NCBI GenBank assembly: GCA_965262925.1
Contig: CBDHGC010000004.1
Coordinates: 2,790,001-2,854,000 of the forward strand
Direction of reading: 5' to 3'
Length of the DNA: 64,000 bases
Source of the DNA: WTFV01 sp965262925
GTDB lineage: Bacteria; Acidobacteriota; Vicinamibacteria; Vicinamibacterales; UBA8438
Below, piece by piece: positions 43,849 through 52,953 of this stretch. Position 1 is the stretch's first letter. Each line of letters opens with the position of its first letter. Under the pieces are notes generated by a model. That model ran no database searches. It worked only from the letters and a program-made list of their open reading frames with translations, and was not told where the DNA came from. Position numbers and translations under genes: made by a program.

Positions 43849-45293
43849 GAGGGTGTCCCGCCAGTAGTTGAAAGTCGGCAGCGACAGACACACATTACCC
43901 CGCCTTCTGCAATTCGGCAAGGGCGCCATTCTCTTCGTCGAGGTGCGCCTTCAGCATCCAGAGATGCTCATAGCCCGTGATGCGGCGATAGTGCTTCTCC
44001 GTCTCTCGGAACGTCACCGCGGCCCACCGCACCGCCATCTCCTCGCTCTGCCAGCGACTCACCCGATTCGTGTGCTGGCGAACGCCCGCGTGCGACGAGT
44101 CGATGATGTTCGTCGTCGTCAGGCAGCGGCGCAGCGGCTTCGGCAGCCCAAGGCGATTGACCGTGAACAACTCCGAGAGCCCTTCGCGCAGGCTCGCCGC
44201 CGCCGACGGCCACTCCCGCTCCAGCCACGAGGCGTACTGCTCCAGCTTCCGGATGCCCTCGTCGGCGTCCAGCTTCCACGCCGCCCGAAGCGTCGAACGC
44301 GCCTGCTCGTGCTGCTCTTTCGGCAGATGACCCAAGACGTTCCTTACCTTGTGGTTTCTACAACGTTGCACCAGGTTCGCCGACCCGAACACCCGCCCGA
44401 TGGCCTGCCGCAGCGCCTTGGCGCCGTCGATGACGAACAGACGCCGCCGGTCAGCCCGCAGGCCCCGCGTCACCAGATCTTCGAGCAGGCCAGCGGTGAC
44501 CTCCGTGTTCTCCGATGCCCCGCCGCAAAGCCCCAGCACGTGCTTACGACCATCCGCATCCACACCGACCGCCGCCACCACGTGGTAGTTCCCGAACACG
44601 ATCCCGTCGAGGTAGACGACCAGCACGTCCAACTTGCCCAGGTCCCGTTCGGCCAACTCCTTCAGAACGCGCGTCCCCGCCTCGATGGTCTCCCGCGAGA
44701 CCTCCGACTTGCTCACCCCCACCTGGTCGGCCAGCGCCGGCAGCACCTTCTCGTACTTGCGCGTCGACACGCCCTGCAGCACCAGCTCCAGCATCCGGTC
44801 GGCCAGTGGCTGATCCGCCTGCAACGCCGTATACGCCGGAATCTCCACCTCGCCCGGCTCATCGGCCCGCGGCCGCTTCTTGCGCAGCCGCGGCTTGTCG
44901 ACCCGCAACTGCCGCTCCTTCAATGCCACACGTCCCGCCTGCACCCCGTGCCAGTACAGATCCCGGTCGGCGTCGCGCCGTCCCTGCTCCTTCGGCCCCG
45001 CCACCTGCTCGGCGCTCATCCGCAGGACGGCCTCGATGGTCGCCCGGCCCATCACGTCGATCACCTCGTCGATGGCTCGCTCGCCCTTCTCCAGCAGTTC
45101 GACCAGCGGGATCAGCAGTTGCCCGTCCTTCGCCAGCCAGTCCGCCAGTTCCCGGCGGTTCGGCGCGGACGCGCCCGAAACGATCTTGTACGGTTTCTTC
45201 ATCGGTGGCCTCTCCTCCTTTTGAACACACCCGACTGATACCACAGCCGGGCAGGAGTCGCCACCGACTTTCCACTACGCTTGGGGCACCCTC
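43849..45293. mobile_element. IS256-family element, copy 2
   Basis: 1,445 bp with 8-bp duplication GACAGACG at 43841-43848 and 45294-45301. It is inserted between the left repeat and the transposase gene of the ISKra4-like element and may separate that gene from its promoter. Confidence 0.95.
43895..45202 (-). CDS. IS256-family transposase, copy 2
   Basis: 435 residues, apparently identical in protein sequence to the product of 37174-38481; D199 and D259 retained. Full-length and probably functional. Confidence 0.93.
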   Translation of the reverse strand: MKKPYKIVSGASAPNRRELADWLAKDGQLLIPLVELLEKGERAIDEVIDVMGRATIEAVLRMSAEQVAGPKEQGRRDADRDLYWHGVQAGRVALKERQLRVDKPRLRKKRPRADEPGEVEIPAYTALQADQPLADRMLELVLQGVSTRKYEKVLPALADQVGVSKSEVSRETIEAGTRVLKELAERDLGKLDVLVVYLDGIVFGNYHVVAAVGVDADGRKHVLGLCGGASENTEVTAGLLEDLVTRGLRADRRRLFVIDGAKALRQAIGRVFGSANLVQRCRNHKVRNVLGHLPKEQHEQARSTLRAAWKLDADEGIRKLEQYASWLEREWPSAAASLREGLSELFTVNRLGLPKPLRRCLTTTNIIDSSHAGVRQHTNRVSRWQSEEMAVRWAAVTFRETEKHYRRITGYEHLWMLKAHLDEENGALAELQKAG

Positions 45294-45354
45294 GACAGAC
45301 GGGGAGGGTGGTACTGGACATTACGGCTCGGACTGCCCATGATGGTGCGTTGAA

Positions 45355-46773
45355 ATGGACAAGAGCGCCATCGACACCCCGAGCCGCGAGAGCGATCTTC
45401 GCAACATTCCCGTCCACCTGCGCACTGCCCTCCGGCGGGCGCTGGAGTTTGAGGCGCGTGCTCGAGCGCCCAGGTCGGCAGAGGAAGCGGAGCAGTGCGA
45501 AGAGCAGCTGCGGGCCATCGCGGACGAGTTCTTCGGCGCCCTCCTCACCCCCGTGCTGCAACGCGCGGTGCGCTCCGCCGCGGTTGGCGACGCGGCGAGC
45601 GCCCTCGTGCGCCACCTGCCCCGGCGGATGCGGAGCGACGGCCTGGAGACCGTCAACGTTCGCACCTCCCGGGGCACGACGGTGCCGGTCACGACGCCGT
45701 ATTACCGCGAGAAACACGCCCGTCGGGCGAAGCGGAGGCCGGGACTCTACCCCGCCTTGGTGGTGCTGGGCATCTACGACCGGTGCACGCCGAAGCTGGC
45801 CTCCGATGCAAGCCGCGCGGTCGCCATGCTCAGCTCGCTGGCCGAAGCGCAGGCGCAGCTCCGCTCCGACGGCATCGCCCTGGATATCAAGACCCTCCGC
45901 TCGACCGCCTATCGCTACGCTGCGCGGGCCCGAGCGGCCCAGCAGAGCGCGGCGTGCGGCCTGCTGGACCGCGTGACCGGCAAGCGGGTGGTCGTCTCCC
46001 TCGACGGGGGCCGCGTCCGTGTGAGGCGCAAGAAGCGTGGCCCCAAGACGAAGAAGGGGCGCAACCGATTCCATACCGACTGGAAGGAACCGAAGCTCCT
46101 CATCCTGTACGTCGTCGGCGACGACGGGCGACCGTCTCAGACGTGGGCCCCGATCATCGACGGCACGCTCCGGGGACCGGAGGCGGTCTTCGCCCTGCTG
46201 TTGTCGTACGCGCGGCAGATCGGCCTCAACGCCGCTGACAAGGTGCTCTTCATCGCCGACGGCGCGCCCTGGATCTGGCAACGCATCCCGCGCCTCATCG
46301 CCGCGCTCGGGCTCTCGCCGACACAGGTGCTGGGGCTGATCGACTTCTATCATGCCGCGAAGCAACTCTCCGACGCGGTCAAGCTGCGCCGCTGGAGCGC
46401 GACGCAACGCACCCGCTGGCTCAACCGCACGCGGGGGCTGCTCAAGCGAGCACGGGTGGACGAGGTGATCACGGCCCTGCGGGAGCTGTGCCGCGGGCGC
46501 ACGGCCGGCAAGATCCGCACGCACCTCAACTACTTCCTGAAGAACCGTCATCGTTTCGCCTACACCACAATGGTCGGGCTCGGGCTTCCGCGGGGCAGCG
46601 GTGCCGTCGAAAGCGCCATCCGTCGCGTCATCAATCTCCGCATCAAGGGCGCCTCCATCTATTGGCTACCGGAGAGCGTCGACGCGATTCTTCTCCTGCG
46701 GTCTTTCTATAAGTCCGGCAGATGGAACTGTTTGCAGCGGATGGCCATGACGCCGGTGGGTGTGAGCGCGTGA
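45355..46773 (+). CDS. ISKra4-like DDE transposase
   Basis: 472 residues. Candidate DDE triad D217 (VVVSLDGGRVRVR), D302 (VLFIADGAPWIW) and E419 (LPRGSGAVESAIRRVINLRI). DGAPWIW followed by LGLIDFYHAAKQLSDAV is the shape seen in ISKra4/ISLre2-type transposases. The tail GASIYWLPESVDAILLLRSF fits too. Intact, but IS256 copy 2 sits upstream, so expression may depend on outward transcription from that IS. Confidence 0.82.
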   Translation: MDKSAIDTPSRESDLRNIPVHLRTALRRALEFEARARAPRSAEEAEQCEEQLRAIADEFFGALLTPVLQRAVRSAAVGDAASALVRHLPRRMRSDGLETVNVRTSRGTTVPVTTPYYREKHARRAKRRPGLYPALVVLGIYDRCTPKLASDASRAVAMLSSLAEAQAQLRSDGIALDIKTLRSTAYRYAARARAAQQSAACGLLDRVTGKRVVVSLDGGRVRVRRKKRGPKTKKGRNRFHTDWKEPKLLILYVVGDDGRPSQTWAPIIDGTLRGPEAVFALLLSYARQIGLNAADKVLFIADGAPWIWQRIPRLIAALGLSPTQVLGLIDFYHAAKQLSDAVKLRRWSATQRTRWLNRTRGLLKRARVDEVITALRELCRGRTAGKIRTHLNYFLKNRHRFAYTTMVGLGLPRGSGAVESAIRRVINLRIKGASIYWLPESVDAILLLRSFYKSGRWNCLQRMAMTPVGVSA

Positions 46774-46918
46774 CCGGGAAATCGGGAATGCGCCCCTCTC
46801 GAGGTTCCTCGCCGGCCGCTCGGTCGGGATCTCCCCCCAACCGCTGCGTTCCCGCCAGATGCCAGCGGCTCGATGGCCGCTGATACGGCTGGTCCGAACG
46901 GAACCTGCTCACGGACGT

Positions 46919-47212
46919 TTACGCTTCGAGCACGTCCCTGAGCTGCTTCGCGATCCGCGCCTTGACCACCTGCTTGGCCGGGATCTCGACCGGCGCGCCG
47001 GTCGCCGGGTGGCGCCCCATTCGCCCCTCACGCTGCTGCACCACCAGCTTCGCGACCCCAGGAAGCACGAACTCGCCGCACCGCAACAGCTCCTGCTCGG
47101 TCAATAGCTGCAGCTCGTCGAACAACTCGCCGGCCTCCGTACGCTTGAGGCCGAACCGCTCGGCGAAGTGCGTGAACAACTCGGTCTTACCCATTCGTCG
47201 GGCCTCAGCCAT
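46919..47212 (-). CDS. HU/IHF-family DNA-binding protein 2
   Basis: 97 residues: MAEARRMGKTELFTHFAERF, helical ELFDELQLLTEQELLRCGEF, then VLPGVAKLVVQQREGRMGRH and PATGAPVEIPAKQVVKARIA. Very similar to HU 1 at 34519-34833 and intact. A hairpin (47281-47299) lies about 70 bp upstream of the start, and the RIT element begins 137 bp upstream. Confidence 0.92.
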   Translation of the reverse strand: MAEARRMGKTELFTHFAERFGLKRTEAGELFDELQLLTEQELLRCGEFVLPGVAKLVVQQREGRMGRHPATGAPVEIPAKQVVKARIAKQLRDVLEA

Positions 47213-47280
47213 CGATGCCCTCTCCCTTTCCTCGGTGTGAGACGCGCGCTGGCTCGTTCCGACATCACGTAGCCGCCCGT

Positions 47281-47299
47281 GTTCGGCGGCCTGCCGAAC
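47281..47299. promoter_or_regulatory. Hairpin upstream of HU 2
   Basis: GTTCGGC and GCCGAAC form perfect 7-bp arms around a 5-nt loop, in the leader region of the HU gene at 46919-47212. Could be an operator or RNA leader structure. Confidence 0.35.
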
Positions 47300-47349
47300 G
47301 GTGATGGTGTCGTCCCAATACGTCGCGAGCGTACCACGGAGGTGCCACG

Positions 47350-47641
47350 TGTCAGCGGTCGCCCGAAAGAGCGTCATTCTGGACGGGACGTCGACCACAA
47401 CATGTAGGGGGTGTATGAGTGAGCATCGTCGGCAAGAGCCAGTCTGGACGAGCGTGCGCGGAGCCGGCGTCAAGGCCGTCAGCCCCGCGGAGCGGTGGCG
47501 GAGCGAAGCGACGCGCCTTGACGTCGGTGAGCACACGCGCACGCTGTTGGCTTGACGATGCCGCCGGCGACCACGACATCTTGCGGTCGACCCGAGTCCA
47601 GTTTCTGTCAGTATGACCAGCATCGCGTTATGACAAGTGAC
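47350..47641 (+). repeat. RIT left inverted repeat (292 bp)
   Basis: Starts TGTCAGCGGTCGCCCG and ends GCGTTATGACAAGTGAC. Near-perfect reverse complement of 50991-51282. It contains internal short inverted stretches that may be recombinase binding sites. Confidence 0.9.
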
Positions 47642-47693
47642 CGTCGGCGAGACGGTGGCGGTCGGGGTCCAGCACGTCGTCTGCTGGTCATAA

Positions 47694-48692
47694 TCAGAGG
47701 CTCGCCAGGAAGGCCAACAGCGAGGAGTCGGCCTTGAACCGCTGCGTTCGTTGACCGAGCGGCTCGAGTTTTCGCAGAGCGTCTTCCTTGAGTTGCAGGT
47801 CCGCCTCGACGTATTGATGGGTGGTTTCGAGTCGCTCGTGGCCGAGCCACAGCGCGATGGTCGCCATGTCGACGCCAGCCTGGAGCAGGTGCATCGCGGT
47901 GGTGTGGCGGACGACGTGCGGCGACACGCGCTTCGTGTTCAGGCTCGGACAGCGCTCGCGAGCTCGCAGGCAGGCCTGATCGAGCAGATGGGTGACTCCT
48001 TGTCGCGTCAAGCGGTCGCCCCGCGCGTTGCGGAACGCATAGTCGGGCGCGGCTTCGCCCTCTTCGTCGAACCACTGGCGCAGGCAGCGGCTGGTCCTGG
48101 TCCACAGGGGAACCGCTCGCTCCTTGCGGCCCTTGCCGAAGAGCTGGACGACCGCGGTGGGGCCGAAGCGTACGTGGGAGTGCCGCACGGCAATGAGTTC
48201 GGAGACCCGCGCCCCGGTGTTGTACAGCGTCAGCAGGAGGGCGTGGTCCCGCCGTCCGCCGTGGGTCGAACGGTCACAGCCTGCCAGGATGGCGTCCATT
48301 TCCGCACGCGTCAGGTAGGCGACCTGTCGTCGTGGCGTGCGTTTGCGGGGAATGGCCAGGACGCGAGACGCCAGGTCAACGCACTCAGGCGTACGTAGCG
48401 CTGCGAACCGGACGAAGGAGCGGACGGCGCCCAGACGCGCATTGCGCGACGCAATGCAGTTGGCGCGGTCTTCTTCGAGGTGGTCGAGAAACGCCAGGAT
48501 GACGGGAGCATCGAGGTCGTCGAGCGTCAGCACCTCGGGCTTGCGCTGACGGTGCTGCTTCAGAAACGTCAGCAGCAGGCGAAAGGCGTCGCGGTAGGCG
48601 TGGATGGTCTGTGGGCTGACGGCCTTCTGCTGTAGGAGATGGTCGGCGAAGAACGCACGGAGCAATGGGCCGAGCGGGGCACGGACAGTCAT
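47694..48692 (-). CDS. RIT tyrosine recombinase, third gene
   Basis: 332 residues. N-terminal SAM-like domain (SPQTIHAYRDAFRLLLTFLK) and catalytic domain with LTLYNTGARVSELIAVRHSH (Arg I), GKGRKERAVPLW (Lys), SPHVVRHTTAMHLLQAGVDM (His/Arg II) and LWLGHERLETTHQYVEADLQ (His, Tyr). All catalytic residues are present. It overlaps the previous gene by ATGA (48689-48692). Confidence 0.93.
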   Translation of the reverse strand: MTVRAPLGPLLRAFFADHLLQQKAVSPQTIHAYRDAFRLLLTFLKQHRQRKPEVLTLDDLDAPVILAFLDHLEEDRANCIASRNARLGAVRSFVRFAALRTPECVDLASRVLAIPRKRTPRRQVAYLTRAEMDAILAGCDRSTHGGRRDHALLLTLYNTGARVSELIAVRHSHVRFGPTAVVQLFGKGRKERAVPLWTRTSRCLRQWFDEEGEAAPDYAFRNARGDRLTRQGVTHLLDQACLRARERCPSLNTKRVSPHVVRHTTAMHLLQAGVDMATIALWLGHERLETTHQYVEADLQLKEDALRKLEPLGQRTQRFKADSSLLAFLASL

Positions 48693-49645
48693 GGCGCCCC
48701 CTTCCCGTCGACGAACGCCTCGAACCGCGCGGCGGCCGGTTCGAGCACCGGCGGCGTGGCCGTCAGATACCAGTAAGTGTCTTGCGGGCTGACGTGGCCG
48801 AGGTAGACGGCGAGCGCGGGGAGCCGATCGCGGACTACGACTCCTTGCTGCGACCAGGCGGCGAGCCTGCCCACGGCGAAGCTGTGGCGCAGCTTGTGCA
48901 GGCTGACCCCACGGGTGCCGACCCGCCCGCGCAGGCCGAGCCGGCGAGCCAACTGCACGAAGGTCCGGGCGAGGACGTGGTAGGGGAGTCTGGCGCCGCG
49001 TTCGGAGACGAAGAAGGCGCTACACAAGCCATCGTAGCCGAGAACCCGGCGTTGTTCGGCGTAAGCCCGTAGCGCGGCGGCGGTCGTGGGATGGAGCGGC
49101 ACGAGGCGCGACTTCCGGAATTTGGTGTTCTGAATCTCCAGGCATGGCGGAGTACCGACGAGGTCGACGTGATCGATGTCGAGGCGAATCGCCTCGCCGC
49201 CGCGGAGGCCACAGCTCGCCAGCAGCCCGATCACGGTGGCGACGGTGTGCGGACGCAGCGCATTGGGCGGTCCGAGAGAGCGGGCGGCGTCCATCAGAGC
49301 AACGATCTCGTCGGGCGCGAGGATGCGCGGGGTGGGACGTTTGCACGTGCGAACCAGCCCGGCGCCGGGGACATCGACATCGGGCTCGGCGGCGCGGACC
49401 ATCGTGAGAAACCTGCGCACGATGCTCAACCGCCCCGCGTGCTGGCTTTCGGTACTCGCCGAGGCCCACTCGACGGCAACCTGCGCAACCGGGGCGTCGT
49501 GGCCGCGCCGTTCGAGATGCTCGACGAAGTCCTGCAGGAGGCGTACTTCCCGTTGCATGGTGAAGCCGAAGGCGCGGCGCAACGCGACGTAGGTCTGCAA
49601 GTACTGGCGCCAAGCCTCGCCGGTCATCGTTCGCCTCCGGGCCAC
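48689..49645 (-). CDS. RIT tyrosine recombinase, second gene
   Basis: 318 residues. N-terminal FTMQREVRLLQDFVEHLERR; catalytic ASCGLRGGEAIRLDIDHVDL (Arg I), TKFRKSRLVPLH, SLHKLRHSFAVGRLAAWSQQ (His/Arg II) and LAVYLGHVSPQDTYWYLTAT (His, Tyr). Complete catalytic set. Overlaps the first gene by 22 bp and the third by 4 bp, indicating coupled translation. Confidence 0.93.
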   Translation of the reverse strand: MARRRTMTGEAWRQYLQTYVALRRAFGFTMQREVRLLQDFVEHLERRGHDAPVAQVAVEWASASTESQHAGRLSIVRRFLTMVRAAEPDVDVPGAGLVRTCKRPTPRILAPDEIVALMDAARSLGPPNALRPHTVATVIGLLASCGLRGGEAIRLDIDHVDLVGTPPCLEIQNTKFRKSRLVPLHPTTAAALRAYAEQRRVLGYDGLCSAFFVSERGARLPYHVLARTFVQLARRLGLRGRVGTRGVSLHKLRHSFAVGRLAAWSQQGVVVRDRLPALAVYLGHVSPQDTYWYLTATPPVLEPAAARFEAFVDGKGAP

Positions 49646-50877
49646 GGCAGGGCGATCGTCGCCAGGGTCTCGCGGTCCAGCTTCGCGTAGATGGTGGTGG
49701 TCTCCAGGCGGGCATGGCCAAGCAGGTCCGCGACTGTCTTCATCGGCACGTCGCGGCGGACCATCTGGGACGCAAAGGCGTGCCGGAACAGGTGGGCGCC
49801 GGGCCGTGGGACGATGACGCCAGCGCGACGCAGCGCCCGTGTGGCGATGGCCGTGACGGCCGACCCGCCGAGCTGCCGATACGGCGGCAGCGCAGTTACG
49901 AAGATCACGTCCGGCGGACTCGCCAGGGGCCGCGAGCGCAATGTGGCGACCAGGGCCGCCCCGATGTCGGCCGGCAACGGGAGTCGTCGCTCCTTTCCTC
50001 CTTTGCCGGCCACACGGACAACCCCGTTGTGCCAGTCGACATCCTTCACCGTGAGGGCTGCGGCCTCTGCTGCCCGGAGGCCGAGCCGGCTCAGCAGCAG
50101 CAGGATGGCGCGGTCACGACAGCCGTTGGGGCGCGTCTCGTCCACGGCGGCCAGCACCCGCTGCACGTCGTCATCGGCGAGGGCCCGGGGCAGTCTGGCG
50201 TGCTTCCATTCGCGGATGGTCGGCACGGCTCCCGCGATGCCGGCCGGAACCACGCCGTGGGCGGCCAGGAAGCGAAGAAACGTACGGGTGGCCGTGGCCG
50301 GGCTGCGGCGGGAGGACTGACAAAGCCCGCTTGCCCGGGCCTGCACGAAAGCCGCGATCGTCGGCACGGTGAGGCGGGACCAGTCGGGCGTCGGCGTCCC
50401 CGCGCACTCGGCAAGAAAGGCTGCGGCGTAGCGCCGGTACCTCCGCCGGGTCCCGACGACCAGGCCATGCGCTTGCACGAGGTGCTCGTCGAAGCGCTGC
50501 AGCCACTGCTCGGACTCGCATAGCGCGGCGACCCGGACAGGGCGTGCCGCTACCCCTCGGGTCCACAGATGCGCGGCCAGCAGACGGACGCCGTATGCCA
50601 CATCCGAGAGCCGGCCGCTCGGGCGCGTCGAAGACGGTCGCCGTGACAGCCCGGTCACGAACCGAGTGACCAGCGTCTCGTCAACGTCCGTCGCCGCAAC
50701 GCGCTGCTGGGCCAGCCAGGCACTGAAGATCGCGGCGGCTCGCACGTACCGGCGCACGGTGCCCGTCGCGTACCCGCGCGTCATGAGTACGTCGACGAAG
50801 TCGTCGACCCAGCGACCCAACGGCCCGGACCGGATCTGGTCGCAGATGCGTGGGCGAACGGAAAGCGTTTCAAGCAT
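49624..50877 (-). CDS. RIT tyrosine recombinase, first gene
   Basis: 417 residues from ATG 50877 with ribosome site GGAGGAGACC. Long N-terminal region (about 1-200, GRWVDDFVDVLMTRGYATGT). Catalytic LLLLSRLGLRAAEAAALTVK (Arg I), GKGGKERRLPLP (Lys), RPGAHLFRHAFASQMVRRDV (His/Arg II) and VADLLGHARLETTTIYAKLD (His, Tyr). Longest of the trio, as in other RIT elements. Confidence 0.93.
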   Translation of the reverse strand: MLETLSVRPRICDQIRSGPLGRWVDDFVDVLMTRGYATGTVRRYVRAAAIFSAWLAQQRVAATDVDETLVTRFVTGLSRRPSSTRPSGRLSDVAYGVRLLAAHLWTRGVAARPVRVAALCESEQWLQRFDEHLVQAHGLVVGTRRRYRRYAAAFLAECAGTPTPDWSRLTVPTIAAFVQARASGLCQSSRRSPATATRTFLRFLAAHGVVPAGIAGAVPTIREWKHARLPRALADDDVQRVLAAVDETRPNGCRDRAILLLLSRLGLRAAEAAALTVKDVDWHNGVVRVAGKGGKERRLPLPADIGAALVATLRSRPLASPPDVIFVTALPPYRQLGGSAVTAIATRALRRAGVIVPRPGAHLFRHAFASQMVRRDVPMKTVADLLGHARLETTTIYAKLDRETLATIALPWPGGER

Positions 50878-50990
50878 GGTCTCCTCCTTGGTCCCCTGAC
50901 ACTGGGAACCCGCAGAGACCATGCGTACTATGTCAAGCTCGCGGTAGCGGGGATGCCCGCCACGCCAGGGGCAACGGCGCTCGGCTGACC

Positions 50991-51282
50991 GTCACTTGTC
51001 ATAACGCGATGCTGGTCATACTGAAGGAAACTGGACTCGGGTCGACCGCAAGATGTCGTGGTCGCCGGCGGCATCGTCAAGCCAACAGCGTGCGCGTGTG
51101 CTCACCGACGTCAAGGCGCGTCGCTTCGCTCCGCCCCCGATCCGCGGGGCTGACGGCCTTGACGCCGGCTCCGCGCACGCTCGTCCAGAATGGCTCTTGC
51201 CGACGATGCTCACTCATACACCCCCTACATGTTGTGGTCGACGTCCCGTCCAGAATGACGCTCTTTCGGGCGACCGCTGACA
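50991..51282 (-). repeat. RIT right inverted repeat (292 bp)
   Basis: Inverted partner of 47350-47641; ends at CTGACA (51277-51282). Confidence 0.9.
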
Positions 51283-51283
51283 G

Positions 51284-51499
51284 GTCGGGCTTCTCGGTAT
51301 TGCGGGTTCTCTTGCAGCCCCCCGTTACGCGGTGTCTGCACCGGATCCCGGCGCGTATGGTGCCGGCGCATATCTGGTGGACCGCTGGACCGGTCGGCTC
51401 TGGTTCTGTGACTCGGCCAACAGGGGTCTTCCGGATCGCTATTGCGCGCCGTTCCGGCGCGTCGTCGTCACGGTTGCGTCGGCGGCCGCTGTGGAGTAG
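51284..51499 (+). pseudogene. Small secreted/membrane protein truncated by the RIT element
   Basis: The frame starts at the RIT edge with VGLLGIAGSLAAPRYAVSAP, the second half of a signal or anchor helix, then GAYGAGAYLVDRWTGRLWFC and DSANRGLPDRYCAPFRRVVV, stop at 51497. Short exported proteins with YxVDxxTGxxWxC are common, but no function is known. The start codon and first residues are missing, consistent with RIT insertion into the gene. Confidence 0.5.
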
Positions 51500-51594
51500 T
51501 CGGGCCGGGGGGTGTTCTGGTTCCTGGGCGAGTCGAGCCCGGCTGCGCAGCCGGGCCCGCTTCAGTTCCGCTGGATTCGCGCGGCCACGGCCTG

Positions 51595-51907
51595 CTAGTC
51601 CTGTGCGGCGACCAGGTCGCGGAGGTTCTTGACCGGCCGCGCCTTGATCACCTTCCGCGCGGGGATCGTGATTCGCTCGCCGGTTGCCGGGTTCCGTCCC
51701 TGCCGTTGCTGGCGCTGTTCGATCTGTAGGAGTACGAGCCCTGGGTACGGCGAATTCGCCGCATTCGACCAGTTCGGTGCTGGCGACCTCGGCCATCTCG
51801 TCGACCATCGCCCGCGGCGCGCGCTTGGTGATTTCCCAGCCCTTCTTGTCGAGTCCGTCACGGATACGGTCGACAAGATCGTCCTTTGACAGTCGCTTCC
51901 GTTGCAT
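51595..51907 (-). pseudogene. HU/IHF-family protein 3, frameshifted
   Basis: Starts MQRKRLSKDDLVDRIRDGLD; helical part VDEMAEVASTELVECGEFAV. After a frameshift near 51740 the beta-arm continues GLVLLQIEQRQQRQGRNPAT then GERITIPARKVIKARPVKNL. The single shift sits exactly before the arm. If it is a sequencing error the gene would be a normal ~103-residue HU; otherwise it is dead. Confidence 0.8.
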
Positions 51908-52126
51908 CGGTGGCTCTCCCTGCTTCGCGGCTGCCGTTTTCGGCGGGGCACCGTGCCCCCCGCATGGCGCCGTATCTGGCAGATCGTAGCGCGTCGATGC
52001 CGTCCTTACCGTGAGCCGGCTTGCCGTTCGGCCATTTGCAGCGGCTCTCCAGGGCACGGTCTCCGTACTCTTCTTGCGCCCGTTCCGGGCCTGCTCATCT
52101 TGTGTCCGGTCGCATCCGGGGTGCAG

Positions 52127-52930
52127 ATGCCTCGTCCCCTTCGATACGTTCGCAGTGTTGCCGAGAGGCATGTGTTGGCTGCTGCGGGCCTGTGTATCGA
52201 CTGCGCCGTGAATCCTCGCCCGGTCAGGTCTACAGGGCCTTCGCGTGTTCGTGACCGTACTCACCACCGTTGCGACGGGTGCTACCGGATCTGGCAACGC
52301 CGGCGGTCGCTCTGGGACCAACTGATGCGTGCCCGTGCCCATGCCCGGGTCGTCGTGTCCCGGGACGCATCGTGCGGGTTGTGCCGTTTCGTGGTGAGGC
52401 CCGGCGGGGTCGGCTACATGGTGGTTTCGAGTGTGCCGGCGTCAGCCTCCCGACTCTTCGTCTGTGCGGACTGTCACGACGACTGTCATGCGGAGTTCGG
52501 CGGGCTCCCGGCCCGGGTGGCTCGCGTCATCGTTGCTGATTACGCGTTGTTCGCCGAGCCTGTGGACTTCACGGGGCTCGCGTTGGTGGTCGGCTTTCCG
52601 GACGGCGTCCCCGGGCTGGGCGCCGCCGCGCGGCGCCTGGCGTACGAGTTCTCGTCGGACTTTCCGCTGGCTTTGCGTCTCGATGTTACCGACCGCGGTC
52701 ACGTCCCCGGCGCCGTCGAGGCGTTTCTTCACGTTCGCCCCGAGCGTCTGACGCCTCACGTCCTCTATGCGGTTGTCGAGGCCGCTCTGATCGTGCTCCA
52801 GGCCGGGCGCGTCGAGCTGGTGTTTCCCGCGCCGTTGCGTCGGTTGGTCGTGTCGGAGGTCTACGATGCCTACGGGCCGGTGGTCCGGCGGAGGGTGGTT
52901 CCCTCGGCGTTGTGTCCGGTCGGCCGGTAG
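52127..52930 (+). CDS. Zinc-binding N-terminal protein of unknown function
   Basis: 267 residues. The N-terminal part has LCIDCAVNPRP ... HHRCDGCYRIWQRRRSLWDQ, a C-x2-C ... C-x2-C ribbon followed by a basic helix, then ASCGLCRF and FVCADCHDDCHAEFGG, two more CxxC pairs. The remaining ~160 residues (VGFPDGVPGLGAAARRLAYE ... YAVVEAALIVLQAGRVELVF) show no known motif. It lies between the broken HU and IS256 copy 3. The multi-CxxC layout resembles, but is not clearly homologous to, the Cys-rich protein at 30923-31213. Confidence 0.55.
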   Translation: MPRPLRYVRSVAERHVLAAAGLCIDCAVNPRPVRSTGPSRVRDRTHHRCDGCYRIWQRRRSLWDQLMRARAHARVVVSRDASCGLCRFVVRPGGVGYMVVSSVPASASRLFVCADCHDDCHAEFGGLPARVARVIVADYALFAEPVDFTGLALVVGFPDGVPGLGAAARRLAYEFSSDFPLALRLDVTDRGHVPGAVEAFLHVRPERLTPHVLYAVVEAALIVLQAGRVELVFPAPLRRLVVSEVYDAYGPVVRRRVVPSALCPVGR

Positions 52931-52953
52931 GGCGGGGGCGCTGGACCGGACCG

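Larger units (their letters stand above)
43757..46796. mobile_element. ISKra4-like element, itself split by IS256 copy 2
   Basis: Perfect 23-bp terminal inverted repeats lie at 43757-43779 and 46774-46796 (inner sequence GCGCATTCCCGATTTCCCGG). They are flanked by TCTCGAG direct repeats at 43750-43756 and 46797-46803 (7 or 8 bp; one base is ambiguous). Without the inserted IS256 and its duplication it is about 1.59 kb. The transposase stop codon abuts the right repeat. Confidence 0.9.
47350..51282. mobile_element. Recombinase-in-trio (RIT) element
   Basis: A 3,933-bp unit: three consecutive tyrosine recombinase genes on the minus strand, overlapping by a few bases, between 292-bp inverted repeats (47350-47641 and 50991-51282). 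The repeats differ at about five positions. This is the architecture of RIT elements. No target duplication is obvious: the bases outside are GCCACG and GGTCGG. The right flank is the middle of a small-protein gene (51284-51499). Confidence 0.92.
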
